Part shown: positions 47,058 through 56,500 of the stretch, piece by piece
Layout of the letters: each line of letters opens with the position of its first letter
How positions within the stretch are numbered: position 1 is the stretch's first letter
Assembly (NCBI GenBank): GCA_040220415.1
Contig: JAVJUV010000121.1
Span: forward strand, 9,787-73,786
DNA from: JAVJUV01 sp040220415
GTDB lineage: Bacteria > Pseudomonadota > Alphaproteobacteria > Rhodobacterales > Rhodobacteraceae
DNA length: 64,000 nt
Direction of reading: 5' to 3'
Program-made: the position numbers and the translations under genes
Notes under the pieces: model-generated
Databases searched by the model: none
Seen by the model: only the letters and a program-made list of their open reading frames with translations
What the model was told of the DNA's origin: nothing

Positions 47058-48218
47058 CTATTCGCCGCTCTGGCCAAAGCCTTTTGCGCCCATGAACCGC
47101 TTCAGCCGCTCCAGCCCCTCGGCGATGTCCCCGGTGGACCGCGCATACGAGAAGCGAAGCGTTCCGTGTCCCCGTCCCTTGTCGAAATCCAGCCCCGGCG
47201 TCACCGCAACGCCCGCCTCGGCCAGGATCTCGGCGGCAAAGGCCCGGCTGTCGTCGGTAAAGTCCGAGACATCGGCATAGATGTAGAAGGCCCCGTCCGG
47301 TGGCGCGATCCGGTCGAAGCCGGCCTCGGCCAGCCCCGCCAGCATCAACGCGCGGTTCTTCGCATAGACAGCGACATTCGCCTCGAGTTCCTCGGTGCAG
47401 TCCATCGCCGCCAGCGCCGCGATCTGGCTCGCGTGCGGCGGGCAGATGAACAGGTTCTGGGCCAGACGCTCGATCGCGCGCACATGATCCTCGGGCACCA
47501 CCATCCAGCCCACCCGCCACCCGGTCATCGAATAATACTTCGAGAATGAATTGATCACGTAGGCATCATCCGTGATTTCCAGCGCGCTGACCGGCCGGAA
47601 TCCATAGTCCAGCCCGTGATAGATCTCGTCCGAAACGAAGGACGCCCCCCGCTCCGCCGCCGCCCCGATCAGCGCCTCCAGCGCCGGGCGGTCCAGCATC
47701 GTTCCCGAAGGGTTTGCAGGCGATGCCACGATCAGCCCCTGGATGTCCCTGGGCAGGGTCTCCGGCACCGGCTGATACCGGTCCTCGGCCCGCGTCTCGA
47801 TATCGACAGGCTGCAGGTCAAGCGCCGACAGGATCTGCCGGTAGGACGGATAGCCCGGTGCCCCCAGCGCCACCCGGTCGCCCGCGTCGAACAAGGCGGT
47901 GAACCCCAGGATGAAGCCCCCCGACGATCCGGACGTGATCACCACCCGCTCGGGCGACAGGTCGATCCCGTGGCGTTCGCCGTAAAGCGCGGCGATCCGG
48001 CGTCGCAACTCCGGCAGCCCCAGCGCGACTGTATAGCCCAGCGATCCCGCCTCCATCTCGCGCGCCTGCGCCGCCCGCGCGCATTCCGGCGCAGGCGTGC
48101 CGGGCTGTCCCACCTCCATGTGGATGATATGCCGCCCCTCCGCCTCGGCCTGGGCGGCGGCTTCCATCACGTCCATGACAATGAACGGATCGACCTCGGA
48201 GCGGCGGGACAGGCGCAT
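47058..48218 (-). CDS. PLP-dependent class I/II aminotransferase
   Basis: 386 aa, fold type I. PLP Lys227 in NSFSKYYSMTGWRVGW, with Asn/Asp/Tyr cofactor contacts in SPANPSGTML and VSDEIYHGLDYG, and the substrate-carboxylate arginine near the C-terminus (GTLRFSYARST). Likely uses aspartate, aromatic or branched amino acids; specificity cannot be read from sequence. Start at ATG 48218 with AGAGGG seven nt upstream. Ends 59 bp before the amidase gene on the same strand. Confidence 0.9.
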   Translation of the reverse strand: MRLSRRSEVDPFIVMDVMEAAAQAEAEGRHIIHMEVGQPGTPAPECARAAQAREMEAGSLGYTVALGLPELRRRIAALYGERHGIDLSPERVVITSGSSGGFILGFTALFDAGDRVALGAPGYPSYRQILSALDLQPVDIETRAEDRYQPVPETLPRDIQGLIVASPANPSGTMLDRPALEALIGAAAERGASFVSDEIYHGLDYGFRPVSALEITDDAYVINSFSKYYSMTGWRVGWMVVPEDHVRAIERLAQNLFICPPHASQIAALAAMDCTEELEANVAVYAKNRALMLAGLAEAGFDRIAPPDGAFYIYADVSDFTDDSRAFAAEILAEAGVAVTPGLDFDKGRGHGTLRFSYARSTGDIAEGLERLKRFMGAKGFGQSGE

Positions 48219-48363
48219 GGAAAACCCTCTCATTGATCCTGCCCTCCCTGCCAACCCGCCGATGTGGCGTCAATGGCATCGCGCACTACAATTCTTGGTG
48301 AGGGTATGGGCTTCCCCCCGATACTCTGCCATCTTTGCCGCCACTTGCGCTCCGGAGAGACAC

Positions 48364-49119
48364 ATGCTGCGTTCCATACTTGCTTCCCTGGCGATGATCG
48401 CCTTCCTGGCCCCCGCCGCGTCGGCCTTCGACATCGACCAGATGACGGACAACGAACGCACGATCTTCCGCTCCGAGATTCGCGACTACCTGCTTGAGAA
48501 CCCCGAGGTTCTGATGGAAGCGATCCAGGTGCTCGAGGAACGCCGCGCGCGCCAGGCCGCCGACCAGGAGCAACTCCTGCTGTCGACCCACAACGACGCC
48601 ATCTTCAACGACGGCTACAGCTTCGTCGGCGGCAACCCCGACGGCGACGTGACGCTGGTCGAATTCCTCGATTACCGCTGCGGCTTCTGCAAACGCGCTT
48701 TCCCCGAGGTCGAGGAACTTCTCGCCTCCGACGGCAATATCCGCTTCGTCGTCAAGGAATTCCCGATCCTGGGCGAAGCCTCGGTACTGGCCTCGCGCTA
48801 TGCCATCGCGGCCAAGATTCTTGCCGGCGACGAGGTCTACAAGGAGCTGCACGACAATCTCATGGTCTGGAACGGCGACATCAACGAAGCCGCGCTGGCC
48901 CGCGCCTCGCGCGGTCTCGAGCTGGACCACGAGGCGGTGCTGGCCAAGATGAACGACGACGACGTGTCCGAGATCATCCAGAAGAACCGCGAGCTTGGCA
49001 GCATCCTGCAAATTCAGGGCACACCCACATTCATCGTGGGAGATGCCTTCATCCGCGGCTACGCCGAACTCGAACAGATGCGCGAGATCGTTCGCCTGGT
49101 CCGCGAGGAGCAGGGCTGA
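48364..49119 (+). CDS. DsbA/ScsC-like thiol-disulfide oxidoreductase
   Basis: 251-aa periplasmic protein. Signal peptide cleaved near AASA|FDI; a helical N-terminal extension (residues 25-75, charged) precedes a thioredoxin fold with active site CGFC (Cys106, Cys109) and cis-Pro loop GTPTFIVGD. The N-terminal extension recalls Com1/ScsC-type trimeric isomerases rather than classical DsbA. Whether oxidase, isomerase or reductase is undetermined. GGAGAG before the ATG. Divergent from the aminotransferase and followed after 11 bp by a glycosylase gene. Confidence 0.9.
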   Translation: MLRSILASLAMIAFLAPAASAFDIDQMTDNERTIFRSEIRDYLLENPEVLMEAIQVLEERRARQAADQEQLLLSTHNDAIFNDGYSFVGGNPDGDVTLVEFLDYRCGFCKRAFPEVEELLASDGNIRFVVKEFPILGEASVLASRYAIAAKILAGDEVYKELHDNLMVWNGDINEAALARASRGLELDHEAVLAKMNDDDVSEIIQKNRELGSILQIQGTPTFIVGDAFIRGYAELEQMREIVRLVREEQG

Positions 49120-49130
49120 AGGCCGCCGCG

Positions 49131-49790
49131 ATGCGGACTTTCGACGACATCCTGGAAATCGCGCGGAACCGCCACGGCGACATGCTGTCCGAAAAGATCG
49201 GCAACGGCCCTAAACCGGCGTCCGAACTTGCAAGCGTGCCCGAGGACCGCTGGCTGTCTCTCTTCACCAGGTCGGTCTTCCAGGCCGGCTTCAACTGGAA
49301 AGTCATCGAGGCCAAGTGGGACGGCTTCGAACAGGCGTTCCGGGGCTTCGACGTGGACGCCTCTGCCTTCATGCCCGAGGACTGGTTCGAGGAACTGACA
49401 CAGGACCGCCGCATCGTTCGCAATCCGGTCAAGATACGGTCAGTTCAGGAAAACGCACTGTTCCTCCAGGGGCTTAGGGCGCAGGGCGGCGCCGGACAGG
49501 TCATCGGCGGCTGGCCGTCCCGCGACTTCATCGGCCTCCTTGCGCTCTTGAAATCGGATGCCAGCCGGCTCGGCGGCACGACGGGCCAATACGCCTTGCG
49601 GTTCATCGGGCGCGACGGCTTCATCCTGTCGCGCGACGTGGTGGCGCGTCTGGTGGCCGAAAGGGTGATCGACAAGCCGCCCACGTCGAAAAAGGCGCTC
49701 GACGCCGTTCAGACCGCCTTCAACACATGGATGGATCAGTCCGGGAAGTCCCTGACCGAGATCAGCCGCGTGCTCGCCCTGTCGATCTGA
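49131..49790 (+). CDS. DNA-3-methyladenine glycosylase I-like protein (Tag family)
   Basis: 219 aa, all-helical, HhH-GPD superfamily. The signature RSVFQAGFNWKVIEAKWDGFEQAF (quoted in part) matches the Tag/Adenine_glyco family's interface helices. The usual N-terminal and C-terminal zinc Cys/His ligands of E. coli Tag are not obvious, so this is a divergent branch. It probably removes alkylated bases, but substrate is inferred. Starts 11 bp after the DsbA-like gene, convergent with ispG 4 bp beyond its stop. Confidence 0.75.
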   Translation: MRTFDDILEIARNRHGDMLSEKIGNGPKPASELASVPEDRWLSLFTRSVFQAGFNWKVIEAKWDGFEQAFRGFDVDASAFMPEDWFEELTQDRRIVRNPVKIRSVQENALFLQGLRAQGGAGQVIGGWPSRDFIGLLALLKSDASRLGGTTGQYALRFIGRDGFILSRDVVARLVAERVIDKPPTSKKALDAVQTAFNTWMDQSGKSLTEISRVLALSI

Positions 49791-49794
49791 CCGC

Positions 49795-50925
49795 CTACTC
49801 GGCCGCCTGCGTGGCAGCTTCCGCCGCGTCGAGTTCCGCGGCTTTCTTCTCGACCTCTTCCACGATGTGCTCGATCATCTGATCGTTCGACATCTTGTGG
49901 CTCTGCTTGCCCGCCAGGTAAACCATGCCCGAGCCCGCGCCGCCGCCGGTGAAGCCCACATCCGTCATCAGCGCCTCGCCCGGCCCGTTCACCACGCAGC
50001 CGATGATGCTCAGGCTCATCGGCGTCTTGATGTGCTCAAGCCGCCGCTCCAGTTCCTCGACCGTCTTGATCACGTCGAAGCCCTGGCGCGCGCAGGACGG
50101 GCAAGAGATGATGTTCACCCCCCGGTGCCGCAGCCCCAGCGACTTCAGGATCTCATAGCCGACCTTCACCTCTTCCACCGGATCGGCACTCAGGCTTACC
50201 CGGATCGTGTCCCCGATCCCCATCCACAGAAGATTGCCCAGGCCGATCGCGCTCTTGATCGTCCCCGTCGTCAGCCCGCCCGCCTCGGTGATGCCAAGAT
50301 GGATCGGCGCGTCGGTCGCATCCGCCAGCGCCTGATAGGCGGCGGCGGCCAGGAACACGTCCGACGCCTTGCAGGAAATCTTGAACTCGTGGAAATCGTT
50401 GTCTTCCAGGATCTTGATATGATCCAGACCCGATTCCACCATCGCCTCCGGGCAGGGCTCGCCGTATTTCTCCAGCAGGTCCTTCTCCAGCGATCCGGCA
50501 TTCACGCCGATGCGGATCGAACAGCCGTGATCCTTCGCCGCCTTGATGACCTCGCGCACCCGAGCTTCGGACCCGATGTTGCCGGGATTGATCCGGAGGC
50601 AGGCCGCCCCTGCCTCGGCCGCCTCGATCGCCCGCTTGTAGTGGAAATGGATATCCGCGACGATCGGAACCGGGCTTTCGCGCACGATCTCGCGCAGCGC
50701 CCTGGTCGAGGCCTCGTCAGGGGTCGAGATCCGCACGATATCGGCGCCCGCTTCCGCCGCGCGCTGCACCTGATCGACCGTCGCCCTCACATCCGACGTA
50801 TCGGTGTTGGTCATCGTCTGCACCGTGATCGGCGCATCGCCCCCCACCGGCACGGGGCCGACGTGAATCTGCCGGGATTTGCGGCGATAGATATTCCGCC
50901 AGGGGCGCACGTGATTCATCGACAT
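49795..50925 (-). CDS. ispG: 4-hydroxy-3-methylbut-2-enyl diphosphate synthase IspG
   Basis: Fe-S enzyme (376 aa) of the MEP isoprenoid pathway, converting MEcPP to HMBPP. Cluster ligands in ISCPSCARQ (two Cys) and IGCVVNGPGE (Cys, Glu). TIM-barrel core with TVQTMTNTDTSDV and GADIVRISTPDE. ATG 50925 (MSMNHVRPWRN) is chosen, with AAGG nine nt upstream; ATG 50943 is an alternative. Acidic helical tail at the C-terminus (EEVEKKAAELDAAEAATQ). Downstream of rodZ as in many Rhodobacteraceae. Confidence 0.96.
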   Translation of the reverse strand: MSMNHVRPWRNIYRRKSRQIHVGPVPVGGDAPITVQTMTNTDTSDVRATVDQVQRAAEAGADIVRISTPDEASTRALREIVRESPVPIVADIHFHYKRAIEAAEAGAACLRINPGNIGSEARVREVIKAAKDHGCSIRIGVNAGSLEKDLLEKYGEPCPEAMVESGLDHIKILEDNDFHEFKISCKASDVFLAAAAYQALADATDAPIHLGITEAGGLTTGTIKSAIGLGNLLWMGIGDTIRVSLSADPVEEVKVGYEILKSLGLRHRGVNIISCPSCARQGFDVIKTVEELERRLEHIKTPMSLSIIGCVVNGPGEALMTDVGFTGGGAGSGMVYLAGKQSHKMSNDQMIEHIVEEVEKKAAELDAAEAATQAAE

Positions 50926-50994
50926 CGGAACCGACCTTCGCATTCTTTCATTTCTAGATAGGCCAGCCCGCCCCGGCTGACAATCGCGCGTGTC

Positions 50995-52311
50995 CTATTG
51001 ACCGCTGTCGGCTTGGGCCACGGCGATGAAACGCTTGAGATCCGTGTCGCGCTCCACGTCGGCGACCTTGTAGCTTCCCATCAGCGCGTCAGGCTCCAGC
51101 ACCACGCCCTTCACGACCTCGGGGCCCTTGCCCGCCGGACCGTAGGTCTGCCCGTTGACCGCGAAATAAAGCGAACTGGCATTGCCTGCACGCAGTGTCG
51201 CCGGCTCTTCGGTCAGCGGAACCTCGAAGGTTTCTCCCGCATCCAGTATCTTCTCGAAAACGATGGTCCCGTCTGAAGCGCGCACCCGAACCCACGACGG
51301 GCGCACCGCCAGCAGCGAGACGCTGGGCGCCGCCGCGCCCACCACCTGAACCGGCGGCAGCAGGTCGTCGGTATCCAGCCGCGCGACCGTGGCGTCGCCT
51401 TGGCCGATGGTTCCATCCGGTACGGGAATCGCGAACGGCATGTTGTCTGGACGCGGCGCGCGCGACGCGATGAAACGTTCGTCCCGCTCGGGCGCCAGCG
51501 CGCCGATGGTGTCGGGATCGATCGCCGAGATCGGGCCGTCCCGGGCCACCAGGACCGGCACGTCCAGCGCCTCGGGGCGATAAAGCCGGTCGAACCGGTC
51601 GGTGGCGGGCGCCACCACCTCGGCGGTCTCGGTCACACCGGTTCCGCCCTCCTCCGTCGCCGCGGTCGGCGCCAGCGGGTCAAGCTCGGCCAGAACCTCG
51701 GGCGTCTGGTCCACGGGCGTCAGGCGCACCTTCTGAACTTCCTGCAACACCGACCAGCCACCGTAACCGATACCCGCCAGCAGCGCGAGAAGCACGGCGA
51801 TGGAGCCAAGCGCCCGGGGCTCGAAGCCCGAGAAAGCGCGCTCGCCCTTCGGCAGATAGCTGACGGACGGCTCGGTGAAGGGATCGCGAAGATGCGCCGG
51901 TTTCGAAGACGCGCCGGGCACCTTGGCGCCGGGCGTCCTTTGCGCCTGCTTCGACGGCTGCGAGACGCGCCGGACAGAAGCGTCGGCCGACATGCCATGA
52001 GCGACGGCGAAATTGCCCTCGTCGCAGAAGGTCTTGAACGCCCATTCCGGGTCCAGGCCCAGGTAACGGGCATAGGACCGCACATATCCGGCGATGAAGC
52101 CGGGCGTGTCGAAGGCGGATGGATCGGTGTTTTCGATGGCGGCGATATAGGTCGCCTTGATCTTCAGCTCGCGCTGAACGTCCAGCAGCGACTTGCCCAT
52201 GGTGGCGCGCTCGCCGCGCATGATGTCGCCAAGCAAAAGATCGAAATCGTCGAATCCCTTGGGGCTGCGACGATCTTCGTCTTCCGTCAGCGTCTCAGGA
52301 CGCCCAATCAT
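50995..52311 (-). CDS. RodZ-like helix-turn-helix membrane protein
   Basis: 438 aa. N-terminal cytoplasmic HTH_25 domain (about 25-95: FDLLLGDIMRGERATMGKSLLDVQ, YIAAIENTDPSAFDTPGFIAGYVRSYARYLGLD, in part), a linker, one membrane helix (around 180-200: IAVLLALLAGIGYGGWSV), and a periplasmic DUF4115 domain (RPSWVRVRASDGTIVFEK...). RodZ couples MreB to the wall machinery, which fits the neighbouring wall genes. Start at ATG 52311 with a GGCAGGA sequence; GTG 52332 is an alternative. Confidence 0.88.
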   Translation of the reverse strand: MIGRPETLTEDEDRRSPKGFDDFDLLLGDIMRGERATMGKSLLDVQRELKIKATYIAAIENTDPSAFDTPGFIAGYVRSYARYLGLDPEWAFKTFCDEGNFAVAHGMSADASVRRVSQPSKQAQRTPGAKVPGASSKPAHLRDPFTEPSVSYLPKGERAFSGFEPRALGSIAVLLALLAGIGYGGWSVLQEVQKVRLTPVDQTPEVLAELDPLAPTAATEEGGTGVTETAEVVAPATDRFDRLYRPEALDVPVLVARDGPISAIDPDTIGALAPERDERFIASRAPRPDNMPFAIPVPDGTIGQGDATVARLDTDDLLPPVQVVGAAAPSVSLLAVRPSWVRVRASDGTIVFEKILDAGETFEVPLTEEPATLRAGNASSLYFAVNGQTYGPAGKGPEVVKGVVLEPDALMGSYKVADVERDTDLKRFIAVAQADSGQ

Positions 52312-52431
52312 GTGTCCTGCCCCATGTGTCACTCACCGCTGTCCCCGGCACGGGACCAACAGCAGAATCGGTCCCGGACATAATGCATTAACAATTAACA
52401 CATACTTATACGCTGGTCACTTGTGGATGAT

Positions 52432-53655
52432 CTACGCTGAAAGTTCGGCGCGATTGAGCGCACAATGCGACCAAAGCTTGTCCATCGCCTGCACAAGTGC
52501 GTCGATTTCCCTTGGTCCATGCACCGGCGAGGGCGTGAATCGCAGCCGCTCGGTACCACGCGGCACGGTGGGGAAATTGATCGGCTGCACGTAGATTCCA
52601 TAATGTTCCAGCAGCATGTCGCTGATTTTCTTCGTATGTACCGGGTCGCCCACGATCACCGGCACGATGTGCGAGCCGTGGTCGATGATCGGCAGGCCCA
52701 GCCCCTTCAGCCGCAGCTTCAGGATCGACGCCTGCGTCTGATGGCGCTCGCGGATCGACTGATCCCGCTTCAATACCCGGATCGACGCGGTCGCCCCGGC
52801 AGCCACCACCGGCGGCAGCGAAGTGGTGAAGATGAACCCCGGCGCGTAAGACCTTATGGCATCGCACATTTTCGCGCTTGCCGCGATATATCCGCCATGC
52901 ACCCCAAAGGCCTTCCCCAGCGTTCCGTTGATGATGTCGATGCGGTCCATCAGACCGTCGCGCTCGGCCACGCCGCCGCCACGGGGCCCGTACATGCCGA
53001 CCGCGTGAACCTCGTCCAGGTAGGTCAGCGCGCCGAATTCCTCGGCCAAGTCGCATATTTCGGCAATCGGGCCGAAATCGCCGTCCATCGAATAGACCGA
53101 TTCGAAGGCGATCAGCTTCGGTGCCGCAGGATCGTCGGCCTCCAGCAGCGCGCGCAGATGTGCGATGTCGTTGTGCCGGAAGATGCGCTTGGCCCCGCCG
53201 TTGCGCCGAAGGCCCTCGATCATGCTCGCGTGGTTCAGCGCGTCGGAATAGATGATCAGCCCCGGAAACAGCTTCGGCAGCGTCGACAGCGTCGCATCGT
53301 TGGCGATATAGGCCGACGTGAACAGCAGCGCCGCTTCCTTGCCGTGCAGATCGGCCAGTTCGGCCTCAAGCGCCTTGTGATAAACGGTCGTGCCGCTGAT
53401 GTTCCGCGTGCCCCCCGACCCCGCGCCGGTCGCGTCAAGCGCCTCGTGCATGGCCTCCAGCACCGCCGGGTGCTGGCCCATGCCCAGATAGTCGTTACCG
53501 CACCACACCGTCACCGGACGCACGGTCCCGTCGGGACGCGTCCACACGGCGTGCGGGAACTGGCCCTTCTTGCGCTCGATATCGATGAACGTCCGGTAAC
53601 GCCCTTCGTCATGAAGGCGCTGCAGGGCGTCATCCAGCGTGCGGGAATAATCCAC
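52432..53655 (-). CDS. hemA: 5-aminolevulinate synthase
   Basis: Condenses succinyl-CoA and glycine to 5-aminolevulinate, the first heme and bacteriochlorophyll step (C4 pathway). 407 aa. PLP Lys248 in NGTLGKAFG, glycine-binding GSGGTRNISGT, DEVHAVG and IFTTSLPPV. GTG start at 53655 with AAGGAG six nt before it. A perfect inverted repeat sits directly upstream of that ribosome-binding site. Located between rodZ and a secreted orphan gene, all leftward. Confidence 0.96.
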   Translation of the reverse strand: MDYSRTLDDALQRLHDEGRYRTFIDIERKKGQFPHAVWTRPDGTVRPVTVWCGNDYLGMGQHPAVLEAMHEALDATGAGSGGTRNISGTTVYHKALEAELADLHGKEAALLFTSAYIANDATLSTLPKLFPGLIIYSDALNHASMIEGLRRNGGAKRIFRHNDIAHLRALLEADDPAAPKLIAFESVYSMDGDFGPIAEICDLAEEFGALTYLDEVHAVGMYGPRGGGVAERDGLMDRIDIINGTLGKAFGVHGGYIAASAKMCDAIRSYAPGFIFTTSLPPVVAAGATASIRVLKRDQSIRERHQTQASILKLRLKGLGLPIIDHGSHIVPVIVGDPVHTKKISDMLLEHYGIYVQPINFPTVPRGTERLRFTPSPVHGPREIDALVQAMDKLWSHCALNRAELSA

Positions 53656-53665
53656 GGGCTTCTCC

Positions 53666-53680
53666 TTGGAACAATTCCAA
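53666..53680 (-). promoter_or_regulatory. Inverted repeat abutting the hemA ribosome-binding site
   Basis: TTGGAA-CAA-TTCCAA (perfect 6-bp arms, 3-bp spacer). On the mRNA it would read UUGGAA-UUG-UUCCAA immediately followed by GGAG, so a small hairpin would share bases with AAGGAG. It may instead be a DNA operator; its arm pattern resembles, but does not match, iron-response (Irr-type) inverted repeats. Confidence 0.5.
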
Positions 53681-53747
53681 ACTTATCTAGGCTACCCTAA
53701 TATCGGTAAACAGAGAACAAAATGCCGCGCCCGGGACATTTCGCGCA

Positions 53748-54329
53748 TCATTCACGGATCACGACCGAACAATCGTTCGCCCCCGAATTCTCGGCGCAGG
53801 CCCGGACCGCGGCCTGGTCGCTCGCCCCGATGCCCCAGCCGCCCGTCCCGCTCGATATCGCGAAAGACTTCGGCGCCGGCGCGCGCCGAAACGCCTTGTC
53901 GAACGCCGCGGTCGCGTCCAGCGACAGTGTCAGCCCCCTCGGCTTGAATCCCTTGGGCACGATGATGGCGGCCACCTCGCAGGACGGCGCGCCCGACGAC
54001 TTCAGCTTGCCGCAGGCAGTCACGGCCGCCCGGCTCGCCGCCTCGACCGTATGGAAATTCATCGCCGCCTGAAGCGAATCGTGCACCAGACCGTCTCCCG
54101 GCGACCAGGCGATCGCCGCGTAATAGCGCACCGGCTGCCGCAACTGTTCGGCCATCAGCGGCACCACGCCCTTCACCGTTGCGGCATCCTTTTTCGACAA
54201 CCTGTCGGAAACGACCAGCGAGTATCCCCGAAGCGAAAACAGGTCCTTGCGCGCCTGTTTCGTATCCACGGCCTGCGCCGCCGCGGGCAATGCCGCACAA
54301 AGTACCAGAAGTATCGTCAACCAGCGCAT
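53748..54329 (-). CDS. Secreted protein of unknown function upstream of hemA
   Basis: 193 aa with a signal peptide (MRWLTILLVLCAALPAAAQA, cleaved near residue 20). The mature part has paired cysteines (TACGKLKSSGAPSCEV and RACAENSGANDCSVV) and ends in SVVIRE, a repeat-like pattern seen in short DUF4189-type secreted proteins. GGGAGG before the ATG. Close homologues are, as I recall, mislabelled as 5-aminolevulinic acid synthase in databases because of the neighbouring hemA; nothing here supports enzymatic activity. Confidence 0.75.
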   Translation of the reverse strand: MRWLTILLVLCAALPAAAQAVDTKQARKDLFSLRGYSLVVSDRLSKKDAATVKGVVPLMAEQLRQPVRYYAAIAWSPGDGLVHDSLQAAMNFHTVEAASRAAVTACGKLKSSGAPSCEVAAIIVPKGFKPRGLTLSLDATAAFDKAFRRAPAPKSFAISSGTGGWGIGASDQAAVRACAENSGANDCSVVIRE

Positions 54330-54444
54330 CGCACCCTCCCTGCCGATACGGACAAATCTAGCCCGCCTGCCCCGGTTCGACCAGTCGCTCTGGACGCCCG
54401 CCCCTGTCCTGATAACGTCTCACCAAACATCAAACGGAGCATCC

Positions 54445-55821
54445 ATGTCCCTCGACGCCATTCTCGCACGTATCGACGACGATCTCGACACATCCATCGA
54501 CCGGCTGATCACGCTCCTGCGCATCCCGTCCATCTCCACCGACCCGGCCTACAAGGACGACTGCCGCAACGCCGCCGACTGGCTGGTCGCAGACCTGGCC
54601 GCCCTCGGCGTCGAAGCCCGGGCCCGCGCCACACCCGGCCACCCGATGGTCGTGGGTCACGTGGGCGAGGGATCGCCCCACCTTCTCTTCTACGGCCACT
54701 ACGACGTCCAGCCCGTCGATCCCCTGAACCTCTGGCACCGCGACCCCTTCGATCCCGCCATCGAGGAGACGCCGAACGGCAAGGTCCTGCGCGGCCGCGG
54801 CACATCCGACGACAAGGGCCAGCTGATGACCTTCGTCGAGGCCTGCCGCGCCTGGAAAGCCGTCACCGGCGAGTGGCCCTGCAAGATCACCTTCTTCTTC
54901 GAGGGCGAAGAGGAATCGGGCTCGCCCTCGCTTGTCCCGTTCCTGGAGGAAAACCGGGACGAACTAAGCCGGGCCGACATCGCGCTGATCTGTGACACCG
55001 GCCTTTTCGATCCCGACACGCCCGCCATCACCACGATGCTGCGCGGTCTTCTGGGCGAGGAACTCGTCATCACCGGCCCCGACAAGGATCTGCACTCGGG
55101 CATGTTCGGCGGCGCCGCGATAAATCCCGCCCGGGTGCTGGCCCGCATCATCGCCGCGCTGCACGACGATCAGGGCCGCGTCACCGTGCCCGGCTTCTAC
55201 GACGGCGTGCCCGAGCTGCCCGACGACATCCGCGCCCAGTGGGACGCACTCGGCTTCGACGCCGACGCCTTCCTCGGCTCGGTCGGCCTTTCGGTCCCGG
55301 CCGGCGAGAAGGACCGTACCGCGCTCGAAATGATCTGGTCCCGCCCCACCTGCGAAGTGAACGGCATGACCTCGGGCTACACCGGCGACGGCTTCAAGAC
55401 CGTTCTCCCGTCGAAGGCATCCGCCAAGATCAGCTTCCGCCTCGTCGGCACACAGGACCCGCTGACGATCCGCGAGAGCTTCCGCAAGATGGTCCGCGAC
55501 ATGCTGCCGGCCGATTGCTCGGTCGAGTTCCACGACCACGGCGCCGGCCCCGCATCGGTCATGCCCACCGACAACCCGGCCTTCGAGCAGGCCCGCCGCG
55601 CGCTCTCCGACGAATGGCCGAACGACGCCGCCTTCATCGGCTCAGGCGGCTCGATTCCGATCGCGGGCTATTTCAAGACGATCCTCGGGCTCGATTCGAT
55701 GCTGATCGGCTTCGGCCTCGATGACGACCAGTTGCACTCGCCGAACGAGAAATATGACGTCCGAAGCTTCCACAAGGGCATCCGCAGCTGGGCGCGGGTG
55801 CTGGACGCGGTGCGGGACTGA
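54445..55821 (+). CDS. M20 family dipeptidase
   Basis: 458-aa metallopeptidase (ArgE/DapE/CNDP class). Metal-site segments: FYGHYDVQP (His85, Asp87), GRGTSDDKGQLM, EGEEESGSPSL with catalytic Glu, CDTGLFD and the late LHSPNEKYD. DLHSGMFGGAAINP is the typical lid-domain motif. Cytosolic dipeptidase is the likely role; substrate undetermined. GGAG before the ATG at 54445. Divergent from the secreted orphan gene. Confidence 0.9.
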   Translation: MSLDAILARIDDDLDTSIDRLITLLRIPSISTDPAYKDDCRNAADWLVADLAALGVEARARATPGHPMVVGHVGEGSPHLLFYGHYDVQPVDPLNLWHRDPFDPAIEETPNGKVLRGRGTSDDKGQLMTFVEACRAWKAVTGEWPCKITFFFEGEEESGSPSLVPFLEENRDELSRADIALICDTGLFDPDTPAITTMLRGLLGEELVITGPDKDLHSGMFGGAAINPARVLARIIAALHDDQGRVTVPGFYDGVPELPDDIRAQWDALGFDADAFLGSVGLSVPAGEKDRTALEMIWSRPTCEVNGMTSGYTGDGFKTVLPSKASAKISFRLVGTQDPLTIRESFRKMVRDMLPADCSVEFHDHGAGPASVMPTDNPAFEQARRALSDEWPNDAAFIGSGGSIPIAGYFKTILGLDSMLIGFGLDDDQLHSPNEKYDVRSFHKGIRSWARVLDAVRD

Positions 55822-56125
55822 CACGAACCGCGCCAACCTTCGGCGACGTCCGGGGCCACGTCACGCCGCTCTTCAGCGCGGGCAAGGGCGCCCCGCCCTG
55901 GCCCGAGGTCCGATAGATAGGGCTGCCGCCATCGCCGCGGCGGCCCTCGTCGTCTGGCTGAACCGCCACACGATGTTCCGCCTGTCCACCGTCCCGACGG
56001 TCGGTCCCGAAGCCAGGGAACCGCCCGCCTGGCTCCGCCCTGCGTCGGCACCCCAACCTTCCACTTTCGCGAGGTGCCCATAGGTTCTATTCTTCCGCCA
56101 ACGCCACGCTTCAGGGAGACCGGAC
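55822..56125. other. Intergenic region after M20 peptidase
   Basis: 304 bp with no convincing gene, RNA or terminator; GC-rich throughout. Short open frames overlap here, but none has a ribosome-binding site or a family-like sequence. It probably holds the promoter of the small membrane protein at 56126. Confidence 0.5.
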
Positions 56126-56500
56126 ATGGACAACCAGGATCAAGGCTCGCCCGACAATCTGAACGCCTGGATCAGCCCCGGCGTCAGCAACGTCAAACTC
56201 ATCTACCTGCTCTATCTCGTCAGCTTCGTCCTCGGGATCTCGGGTATCGTCGGCGTCGTCTTCGCCTACGTCAATCGGGGCCAGTCCGAGGACTGGATCG
56301 AAACGCACTACACCTATCTCATCCGCACGTTCTGGATCGGCCTGCTCTATCTGCTGGTCGCGCTGGTGCTGGCGGTGATGATCATCGGGCTGCTGCTGCC
56401 CTTCGCGGTCGCGGTCTGGGTGATCGTGCGCTGCGTGATCGGCCTGCAGAAAGTCGCCCGGCGCGAAGCCATTTCCAACCCCCGCACCTGGTGGATCTGA
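56126..56500 (+). CDS. Small membrane protein (DUF4870-like)
   Basis: 124 aa with about three hydrophobic segments (VKLIYLLYLVSFVLGISGIVGVVFAYV, FWIGLLYLLVALVLAVMIIGLLLP, FAVAVWVIVRCVIGL; quoted in part) and a cytosolic C-terminus ending NPRTWWI. YVNRGQSEDWIETHYTYLIRTFW between helices recalls DUF4870/TMEM-like proteins. GGGAG precedes the ATG. Function unknown. Confidence 0.75.
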   Translation: MDNQDQGSPDNLNAWISPGVSNVKLIYLLYLVSFVLGISGIVGVVFAYVNRGQSEDWIETHYTYLIRTFWIGLLYLLVALVLAVMIIGLLLPFAVAVWVIVRCVIGLQKVARREAISNPRTWWI

